Source: Mytilinidion resinicola (taxonomy: Eukaryota; Ascomycota; Dothideomycetes; Mytilinidiales; Mytilinidiaceae). From it: a DNA stretch of 64,000 bases. Of this stretch, positions 56,090 to 64,000 are shown piece after piece (the first letter of the stretch is position 1; every line of letters begins with the position of its first letter). The position numbers and the translations under genes are program-made. A model generated the notes under the pieces. The model saw nothing but the letters and a program-made list of their open reading frames with translations, searched no databases and had not been told where the DNA came from. The stretch is taken from contig NW_022985450.1 of NCBI RefSeq assembly GCF_010093595.1, forward strand, positions 691,188 to 755,187, in the 5' to 3' direction.

Positions 56090-56522
56090 CTATGGTGTTT
56101 CCAAGGGTTCCTTCTGGGCTTCCTTGAAAAACTCCTGGCGTTGGAGCTTGAGAACCATGTGCCTCCAACCGGTAGCGAGGTCAGAGAGGCACATATGCTC
56201 CATTTTTGCTTTCTCCCAGAGCTTTGTGAGCTCTACCTTCCGTTTGTGTGCTTCTTCATTCCGCTTTCTGTATTCTTCGAATTGCGTTAGATTACCTGTA
56301 TTCGCGAGTAAGATCTGGGCCTCTTCGAAAAGACGGCTTGCGTTATTGAACTCATGACTCGACTTACGAAATCTATCAGATGCTGCCCCAACCAAAGATG
56401 ATGCTTTACTGTACGCTTTCGTGACCTGGGCGGCTTTCTCTGCATTCAATTAGAGTCTTTGTAGTAATGGATCGGGAAGTTGGGATAATCCGACGGGCAT
56501 AGGTTGATCGCCTCTCGGACTC
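56090..56522 (-). pseudogene. J-domain-like family member E, C-terminal fragment
   Basis: From about 56522 it reads REAINLCPSDYPNFPIHYY, aligned to the family motif (L/V)xPTD..(Y/H)PDIH. A one-base shift at about 56450 follows and the tail runs open to 56090 with NAEKAAQVTKAYSKASS, ASDRFRKSSHEFNNASRLFEEA and LATGWRHMVL. The J-domain half is absent. The homology ends abruptly at about 56522 where LTR-like sequence starts, which suggests truncation by insertion or recombination. Confidence 0.7.
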
Positions 56523-56823
56523 GGGTTGTAACAGCTACAACCTAGGATCAACAACTCATACGGTTCACGGTCACCTACGTACAGGCACTCCCCCCTTTTT
56601 CTCTCTCCTTAATTCTCGTTCTTTGGTTGGTTGCTACTAGCGCGCACTCAGCGTGGCGAGGTCCTCTGTTCAGCTACACCAGGGTCCTCTCAGCTGGGTT
56701 CCTTTCAGCTGGTCTCTATTCAGCTGAACTGATAGACCTAAGGGGTGGGCCATTTCCTATTAGTATATATACAACTAGATAGACGTCTATAGAAATCAGA
56801 GTTCACATCAATTTCAACCTGAG
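56523..56823. mobile_element. possible solo LTR or LTR-like insertion
   Basis: The sequence starts TTGTAACAGCTACAACC and ends near ATCAATTTCA, with CT-rich tracts (56590-56630), three CAGCTG(A/G)-type words at 56690-56730 and TATATATAC at 56765. TG..CA ends, size (about 290 bp) and the promoter-like centre fit a Copia-type LTR, but I find no convincing 5-bp target duplication, so this is tentative. It lies exactly at the broken 5' side of member E. Confidence 0.35.
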
Positions 56824-57045
56824 TTGTTCGGAGCAAGCCAGCAGCCAGCACAGACGCCACCGGCGCCTAGGATTGAGTTTCTAGAGGTGCTTGAGAACAT
56901 AGATGGGGAAAGGACTGCAGCTCCTTGGGCTTCGGTGTGGACTATCAGGTCTGTTGAGAAGGTGAACGCATGGCTGGCGCAGATGGATATTGATACTCTA
57001 GAGTATCTCCAGCGCCCAGAACACGATCCTCCTCAATCGAAGTAA
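56824..57045 (+). pseudogene. possible fragment of the second paralog family (X1)
   Basis: An open frame with no ATG (it opens at a TTG) encodes IEFLEVLENIDGERTAAPW and VEKVNAWLAQMDIDTLEYL. It weakly resembles the C-terminal WLQKLEADPPEEYL region of X3. It could be the last exon of an otherwise lost copy. Confidence 0.35.
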
Positions 57046-57659
57046 ATGACTTGATATAGCCAAGCCTTGATACATCGTAGTTACGAACGGTGTCTAACAC
57101 CATTCTCACCGTTCACATACCACCACCGACAGATGACCCATGACCTCGAACGCTCTTAGTTTAGGTAGTGATACCAAACTCACACAATCAATTCTTTCCT
57201 ACCAAACATTACGATTGCCTCTTCTTTGCGTACTTTGATAACGTCTTGAACACTGACTCGCTTGTTTTCTTGCTATCAACCAGCCCTCTGAGCACTTCTC
57301 ATATATCGGCTAGCCACTATGCAGCTAGATTCACCTGCCAGATATACGATTATGTTCGCGAGGAAATATATTTACTACGGGCTCCTTGGGCCGGTGCCAG
57401 TGAATGCTTAACACGCATTCCGTTCACCCATCGCACTGTTTATGGAAATATAAGACGTGCTCTATATCGATGTCTCTCCTGAATCCACCCTCAGCTCCTA
57501 CATCAAACCCACTTTAACGTCTACAACCACCGCAAGGGCCACACCCATTTCAACAACCACACCTTCTCAAAGACCGGCACCGCCTCCCAGACGAGCACTT
57601 CCAACCCAGATCGCCGCTTTCTTTAGTCCAGTACTTCTTTTAAATCTCTTCTTTCCAAG
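57046..57659. other. spacer and promoter of X2
   Basis: No gene recognised. GCTCTATATC near 57461 could be a TATA element for X2. Confidence 0.35.
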
Positions 57660-58191
57660 ATGTCCCCGACTTCCAGACTCGAGGCCGCCGGCATGGACAC
57701 TCGCCTCTTCCAGAATATCACCACTAGACCACCCCCATCCGAAACGACCACAGTCATGGACGTACGAATAGCAGAACACTACCAGCAAGCTTTCCTCCAA
57801 GCCCAGCGCAAGCTCGTTGATGGGTGGCAACTGCTCCAGTGGACCGATATCATAGAGGTATGGGACGACCTCTGCAAAGTGGCTCAGCCCAAACGGGATC
57901 ATTCTTTCGAAGTGCTCTCCAATGCCGCCAACGGGTATACAATGACCTAGCATGGACGGAAGACCGATCCAGAGCAGGATTCATCGGCGTAATCTGTCGC
58001 TTACCCAGCAGCCGCGGAGACCACCTTCTCCGCTAACCTTTGGCTTTCCAGATCAAGACGATGCGGACTTGGCGAACTTTTGGTCCGGAGATATGGAGTC
58101 TAGGAGAAGCCGCCGAGACCTGTGTCTCACCCAGGAGGCCATAGATAAGGCTAAGGCGAAAGTATCTAAGTGGCTCTTCCAACTCCCATAG
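57660..58191 (+). pseudogene. paralog family member X2, frameshifted
   Basis: The first frame (57660-57950) begins MSPTSRLEAAGMDTR and carries WTDIIEVWDDLCKVAQPKRD, closely matching X3 (MKEIWADLYAVAQPKWD). It stops at GYTMT. The related remainder continues in another frame from 57952 with DADLANFWSGDM and KAKVSKWLFQLP (X3: DPDWTEFCAGPM, GVLKWLQKLE). A single frameshift near 57940 separates them. The nearest GT..AG pair is only 16 nt apart and too short for an intron. No known domain. Confidence 0.65.
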
Positions 58192-58774
58192 CTGATTGCT
58201 CCCAAGGTTCTACTGAAAGGTTGGACTCAGAACTCAATTCGAGGGTGCAGATGGAGAAACTGACAATTCTGCTGGAGGTATCGATCCCCGAAGAGCATAT
58301 ATTGATCACTTCTCTTCTTTGTACATGTGGAAAGAAATCTTCGGCGGTCTTCCCTGAGTGCACTGGGGCCCGTGAAGCAATTATGTTTCAACATATATTG
58401 GGTCTAGATCAATAAACACGCAACCAAACAACAAAGCAAGTCAAGTGTTTACAGTACTAGGATATAAGCTTGTGCACTCTCTCTTGCTGTCGGCATTTAG
58501 CTAACTTGTAGACTTTTAAAGGCTAGGTCAATCGAAAACGAACGGTGTAAAAGGTAGAGTAAATCATCAATACTAAAGCTTACATACATTGAATAAAGTT
58601 TCTCCAATCCGTGTTCATCAACTCCACCTCATTGTTAAGTACTTAAATTTACCACAAGTGCCACAATGCTTCATAGTGTACTCTGAGTGCGCATTGTAGC
58701 CGCACAATGTGCCGATTCCGCAAATATATAGTCAGCGTATTCTACAACCACTCCTCATCAAACCAACCTTCGAT
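58192..58774. other. spacer and promoter of X3
   Basis: No gene recognised. CACAATG words recur near 58662 and 58704 just before the X3 start. Confidence 0.35.
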
Positions 58775-59440
58775 ATGCCATTCCAGAAAACCCAAAGTTC
58801 AGAAGATACCATGTCTCTACGCTCACGCCCCAACACGCCCACGAACGTTAACGGCGCGAAATATCTCGAAGGATGTCGCGCAGCCGACCATCTAAACTTG
58901 ACTTACGAGTGGATAGTGCTCTCCCAAGATCCGGATATGAAGGAGATCTGGGCAGATCTTTATGCCGTGGCACAGCCAAAGTGGGATACCTCTTTCGAGG
59001 AACTCTTCCACTTCATTCATGCGCCTGAAACGACAGCTAACGACCACATCAGGACCCGAATCCGGCAACTGAATGCGTGGCGGTCCCAAGAGCCACGCGC
59101 TCCCTTCCCACCACAACATACCCTTGGACCCTGGATTTCGCCTGAAGAAGATCCGGATTGGACGGAGTTCTGCGCTGGTCCCATGGAGGGTGATCCAAAC
59201 GAAGCGCTCCCAGATCTGGCAAGGCAGCTTGTGGGCAGGATTGGCGTCCTCAAATGGCTACAGAAGCTGGAGGCTGACCCACCGGAGGAGTATCTGATTG
59301 CCCCCACGGTCGTTCCAAGAGTTCTGCAGCGGGCGACGGGCGAAGGCTCTCCTCGTTTGAGGATAGGCTCTCCTACACCGCGTTCTCCATTCGAACCCAT
59401 GGGTAGCTGGTCAAGATTACCGCTACCTAAGAGACCTTGA
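58775..59440 (+). CDS. paralog family member X3, protein of unknown function
   Basis: A 221-residue frame from ATG at 58775 (MPFQKTQSSEDTM; a second Met lies 12 codons on). The core contains EWIVLSQDPDMKEIWADLY, AVAQPKWDTSFEELFHFI, ISPEEDPDWTEFCAGPMEGD and VLKWLQKLEADPPEEYL. The C-terminus is Ser/Pro/Arg-rich. No known family, signal peptide or membrane segment was recognised. It is the intact member of a small plus-strand family (X1-X3) placed next to the minus-strand J-like array. The tryptophan-rich signature WxxLxxVAQPK should be useful for finding relatives. Confidence 0.65.
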   Translation: MPFQKTQSSEDTMSLRSRPNTPTNVNGAKYLEGCRAADHLNLTYEWIVLSQDPDMKEIWADLYAVAQPKWDTSFEELFHFIHAPETTANDHIRTRIRQLNAWRSQEPRAPFPPQHTLGPWISPEEDPDWTEFCAGPMEGDPNEALPDLARQLVGRIGVLKWLQKLEADPPEEYLIAPTVVPRVLQRATGEGSPRLRIGSPTPRSPFEPMGSWSRLPLPKRP

Positions 59441-60977
59441 TACTACCAATCGAGCCTAGGTAATCGTACCTGGTTCGAATACCTGAAGAATCAATTCTTA
59501 ACCCCTAGAATACCTTCCCTTCTCGAATAAGTGACCCGTATGTGATTACCGAAAATCAAACTCGCTGAACTCTGTTTCCAACATTCCATTTGCGAGTGTA
59601 AGTCTTAATCATTCCTTTGCTTGAATTGCTAGTTCATTGTGAAGTAACACGACGAAAATCGCGTATCGACAACGATTTTTGATGGACACCGTGTAAACGT
59701 CATATCTTCACAATGATCCATCTCGTTGATGTGAAAGCATCTGAGGCTGTGTATATCAGGATGTTATTCCACGCCTAAAGACACTCAATTCCAAGATCTA
59801 ACGTCCGTCCCTGGGTCACGGAAAACCCACTGTGCCGGAAAATATGAGGGGTACATTAACTTCAAACAGCTCAGACTCTGTGCACACATCGAGATTTCCC
59901 ACAATTCTATATAAATAGTGTACTGTAGCCACTTCTGAACGTTTAGAACACCTCCTACCTAAAAATTACATTCGCGTTGTTGCTTTCGCGCCTGATTTGC
60001 GGAGAGCCTTCTTTTATAGCGTAACCAAATTCCGTCGCCACAGCACCTCTATCGAGCTCCTATTACTTTTAATGCTTATAAAAGGGCCTTATCCAAGCCT
60101 TAGAACCTTGCTACCATACTGGGAAGTTGTTATTAGCCTTATAGCTGCTTTCGCACGCAAATTCATACAAGATCGCCACCCTAGTCGGTACTTCCGGTCG
60201 GAAGCAATTACTAATCCAGCTAGGACAAAACGACCCCGCAAGTCTGACATAAGCATCGTGGTGTAATTTACTTATGTCATCTAGCAAGCCAAGCTTATGG
60301 CTGTGAACGTGTGGCTAATCGGGGCCTTAGTACCCCACCTTATGTATCCAGGCAAGATCAGCTTGGCCACGTGATCTATCACGCTACTTCCTTACCACAG
60401 CTTGAGCTGACAAGGGTGTGGCCGGAGCGGGCCGCCCGCCCTCCCTGCTAGCCTGCCCGTTTGCTTCGGCACCAGCCACAGCACGCACTTCCACAGGGCC
60501 ACCGGCTCTAACACTCCCGGCTATTAAGCTCTTTTTCTTTCGCACTAGTAACAGCAATATACTTTAAGTGAGCTTCAGCTTCAGCGTCGGCGATTATTTC
60601 ACTTGGTTTGAGTTTGATTGGTCCAATTAAAGCCACAAATGTAAGCTGACGTGGCACTTGTAGCTTCAGCTGTGCCGCAGCCCAGCCGCAATTGCAAACC
60701 TCTCCAGATTTCAGCCTAGAAAAGGCTGAAATCTGCTGCGATATCTCCACTTCGTTTCACTTCCCTTCTCCTTCCCACCATTCTCGCATTTCATTTTCTA
60801 CAACGCCATCCAGATCTCTTGTTCTTTGCGAGATCTCAAGCGCTTCATTCTATTCCAAACAGGCTGAGGTTACGGGACTTCGTCGGAGTACAATTGCGAC
60901 CAGATTTGAATTCGTCCCCTTAAAAAACCTCAAGACCTCGTCTCTTTGCCTGTCTCCATCGAACCCTGCCCGGGAGA
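59441..60977. promoter_or_regulatory. upstream region of the NLR gene, with a perfect inverted repeat
   Basis: No gene is supported. CAGATTTCAGCC (60705-60716) and GGCTGAAATCTG (60724-60735) are exact reverse complements with a 7-nt loop, 240-270 bases before the NLR start, and could be a regulatory site or hairpin. Confidence 0.55.
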
Positions 60978-63900
60978 ATGTCGAGTACTAAGGACTACAC
61001 CGTCGGCTGGATCTGCGCTATAGCTACGGAGTATGTTGCCGCTCAAGCTTTCCTCGACGCAAAACACGAAAGACCAGAATATTTGCCCCCACATGACAAC
61101 AACGATTATACACTAGGCGAGATTGGGAAACACTATGTTGTCGTTGCCGTCTTGCCTGAGGGAGAATACGGCATTTCGTCTGCAGCAAGCGTCGCGAGAG
61201 ACATGCTCCATAGCTTCCCCAATGTCCGAATTGGGCTAATGGTCGGCATCGGCGGTGGTGCGCCAAGTCCAGAGCATGATATCCGTCTAGGCGACATCGT
61301 GGTCAGCGCTCCTCGTGATGGGAAGGGTGGTGTGCTTCAGTATGACTATGGCAAAACAATCCAAAATCAGAGCTTTCAATGTACCGGATTTTTAAACCAG
61401 CCACCAACGCTCCTACGGACTGCAGTTACTGGAATTAAGGCGCAGTATGAAAGCGACGGCCATACGCTTGAAGAAGCTATTGAAAGTGTTCTCGAGAAGA
61501 AACCAAGACTGCGGAAGAAGTACCAGCGCCCGGGCTCAAGTAGCGATAGGCTGTATCAAGCCGGAGTCACACATTCTACAAACGATGAGGCAAACTGTGC
61601 ACTAGCCTGTAGTGACAACACGTCGGACTTGATACTGCGACACGAACGGGCCGAAAACGAGGATAATCCGGCAATTTACTACGGTCTAATTGCTTCAGCA
61701 AACCAATTGATGAAGGATGCTTTGCTTCGGGATAAATTTGCAAAGGAAAACGACGTTCTGTGTTTTGAGATGGAAGCAGCTGGATTAATGAACCACTTCC
61801 CGTGTCTAGTCATTCGCGGCATCTGCGACTACTCTGACACGCATAAGAACAAGGAATGGCAAGGCTATGCAGCTATGGCGGCGGCAGCGTATGCGAAAGA
61901 CCTCCTGGTCCGCATTCCAGTAAACAAATTGGAGGCTCAGAGAAGAATCAGCGATGTTCTGTCTTCTAGTTAGTTCCCTTAGCAATATCAAGAAGTAACC
62001 CGGTTAATAGAAGAGTAGTTGAGCGAAATGTGTACGAGGCACATCGTGATGTTAAAGACTTAGCACTCGAACAGCGGCGGGCAGAGCTCCATCGCTGGCT
62101 GTCGCCACCTGAACCGTCAACAAACTACAACAAAGCACTTCAACGGCGCCAAGAAGGCACAGGCTCCTGGTTTTCGCAGAGTAACGCATTCGCAACGTGG
62201 AAATCGCAAAGAAACTCCTTCCTGTGGCTTTATGGCATACCGGGATGCGGCAAGACCATCCTCAGCTCTACTATTATTGAACATCTCAAGAGTCTTTCCA
62301 TTCAATCCCTGCTCTACTTCTACTTCGATTTCACTGATACCGAGAAGCAATCTCTTAGAGGTGTTGTCTGCTCTCTTATTAGTCAACTTTACCACACGTG
62401 CAAGAGTGCCCAGGAACCATTAGATGCGCTCTTTTCCTCATTTAGGGACAGAAATACGCAACCAAGCTGCGAATCACTTTGCAAGGTTCTGCAGAAAATG
62501 ATTAAGCGAACCGAAGAGGTCTGGGTTGTTCTGGATGCCATCGACGAATGCCTTGAATGCAAAGGGAGTCCAACAGAAGGGCTGCTTTTGTGGATACGGG
62601 ATCTTGTAAGGTTGCAGCATAAGAACGTTCACTGTCTCGTGATAAGTCGGCCCGAGCAGGATATTCAGTTAGAATTAAGCCGCCTGGTTAATAAGAAGGA
62701 TAGAATTTCAATTCAGAGCGATCTTGTTAATGACGATATCTTGGCATATATTAACGCTAAGGTTAGGGAGGGTGAAGGACTAAAGAGATGGCGGGGTTGT
62801 CAGGATATTCAAAAAGAGATTAAGGAAGGGCTCGCACAAAAGGCCGACGGCATGTAAGTAGAATCTCTACTTGTTTGCATCTGCACTATCTACGCCGGTA
62901 CTAACGCTAAATAGGTTTCGATGGGTAGCATGCCAGATTGATGCCCTAGAGGACTGCTTGGACTACCCTACCCTTAGGACTGCGCTTAATTCACTCCCAA
63001 AAACGCTGGACGAGACCTACAAAAGAATAATAGTTGCGATTCCAGACAACTACAAAGAGAACGCGTTGAGGATCCTTTAATTGTTAACATTTTCCGAACG
63101 ACCATTAAGGATCGAGGAAGCTGTCGACGCAATAGCGGTTAACATTGACGAGAGTCCACATTTCTCTGCCAAGAATCGAATGCCCGAACCCCTAGAAATT
63201 ACGCGTTACTGCTTGAGCTTGGTGGTTATGGTCTCGGCTAAAGGGCATCTAGGCAAGAACGACGACAGACACGTGGAGCTCTAACTAGCACACTTTTCAG
63301 TTAAGGAATATCTGACATCGAATCGGCTGGATGGCGGTACCGCGCAAGACTTCCGAGAGTCTGCTGCTAGAGCATCCGTCGCTAGAGTATGCCTCGCGTA
63401 CTTGCTGCATTTCGACCAGGTTCTTCCGCTAGAAGAGGTATTAAAAGGCTTTCCATTTGCGCAATATTCCGCAATATTCTGGATAAGTTATGCCCACGCA
63501 GCAGGATGCGAGACAAGTGAACTCATGGATTTAATTCAGAGGTTCTTCTGCTACCGGGATAGCTTATATAGTATTTGCTACAGCCTCTACCGCCCCGACG
63601 AGCCATGGAACCATACGCCACGTTCCAACCGAGATACGCCAGCTTCAGCATTATACTACGCAGCATTTGGAGGTTTACAAGGGGCGATTGTGAGGATGCT
63701 ACTCGATAAAGGCGCCGACGTCAACGCTAAGGGTGGATACTACGGCAACGCGCTCCAGGCGGCTTCATATAGAGGCAATGAAACGATAGTCCAGCTGCTG
63801 CTTGACAACCACGCCGACGTTAACGCCGAGGGTGGAAAGTACGGCAACGCGCTCCAGGCGGCTTCATCTGAAGGCAACGAAGCGATAGTCCAGCTGCTGC

Positions 63901-64000
63901 TTAACAACCACGCCGACGTCAACGCCGAGGGTGGAGAGTACGGCAACGCGCTCCAGGCGGCTTCATCTAAAGGCAATGAAGCGATAGTCCAGCTGCTGCT
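60978..64000 (+). pseudogene. PNP_UDP-NACHT-ankyrin NLR-like gene, with in-frame stops; runs off the window
   Basis: Residues 1-330 (60978-61973) are a purine-nucleoside/uridine phosphorylase-like domain: DYTVGWICAIATEYVAAQAF, VGIGGGAPS, LGDIVVSAP and CFEMEAAGLMNHFPCLVIRG. A 50-nt GT-AG intron at 61921-61970 would restore the frame into a linker, where RRVVERNVYEAHRDVKDL leads to the NACHT domain with GIPGCGKTILSS (P-loop) and VVLDAIDECLE (Walker B). A second intron lies at 62854-62914. The NACHT-associated region follows but has TAA at 63078-63080 and 63282-63284, both where Gln is expected (LQLLTFS, LQLAHFS). From about 63640 come ankyrin repeats of 34 residues, the last ones almost identical (GNALQAAS, GNE, IVQLLL, ADVNAEGG). 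Known fungal members act in self/non-self recognition. The 3' end is outside the window. Confidence 0.85.
63640..64000 (+). repeat. near-identical ankyrin repeats at the NLR 3' end
   Basis: Units of 102 bp beginning about GGCAACGCGCTCCAGGCGGC at 63743, 63845 and 63947 differ at only a few positions, most at helix tips (YRGNET, SEGNEA, SKGNEA). High repeat identity implies recent expansion or gene conversion, a known way for fungal NLR sensors to change specificity. The repeats continue beyond the window end. Confidence 0.85.

Noticed and set aside
57943..57958. Very short intron joining the two X2 frames
   Set aside because: The GT..AG pair is 16 nt apart, far below any known fungal spliceosomal intron length; a frameshift is simpler.

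Overview
The window looks like nuclear DNA of a filamentous ascomycete (Pezizomycotina). The genes are split by 45-80 nt GT-AG introns. The families present are typical of such fungi: NACHT NLR-like proteins, a HET-domain relic, an OTT_1508-type deaminase, a GAL80-like protein, Coq11 and Yaf9. Several dead genes carry stops of the CAA-to-TAA kind expected from repeat-induced point mutation (RIP). I saw no tRNA, rRNA, CRISPR or bacterial-type operon. Exon models were built by reading splice sites by eye. For every multi-exon gene called intact, the exon lengths sum to a multiple of three.

Layout. 1-2.9 kb: gene-free degenerate repeats. 2.9-6.3 kb (-): an eight-exon NACHT protein with C-terminal C2H2 fingers. 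7.2-10.7 kb (+): a ten-exon SNF2/RING ATPase. 10.7-14.4 kb: diverged duplicated repeats. 14.5-20.7 kb: an ankyrin-VWA protein, a two-TM coiled-coil protein (-) and a bicovalent-FAD oxidoreductase. 22-30.3 kb: an accessory island with nested hAT-like MITEs, a dead HET gene, a CorA-like membrane protein and a divergent OTT_1508-type deaminase whose last codons lie in a MITE end. 30.8-40.4 kb: core-like genes (EthD, GAL80-like, RING, COQ11 and YAF9, the last two sharing an 86 bp divergent promoter). 40.4-45.7 kb: a degenerate tandem repeat, then relics of a polyketide synthase KS domain and a P450, a small hypothetical gene and an acidic protein.

46.4-56.5 kb is the most unusual part. It is a tandem minus-strand family of at least five J-domain-like genes in different stages of decay. 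They share a helical tail and an upstream imperfect palindrome. The array is interrupted by a 1.85 kb Fot1/pogo-type transposon with perfect 67 bp TIRs and by an unrelated alpha-helical gene. A second small paralog family runs on the opposite strand at 56.8-59.4 kb. The window ends inside a PNP_UDP-NACHT-ankyrin NLR with near-identical ankyrin repeats and two CAA-to-TAA-type stops.

How the parts may fit: the two NACHT proteins, the HET relic and the deaminase suggest self/non-self recognition or defence loci in a rapidly turning-over region. The J-like array may be a fast-evolving co-chaperone-derived family. These functional links are inference; the duplications, stops, TIRs and motifs are visible in the sequence.
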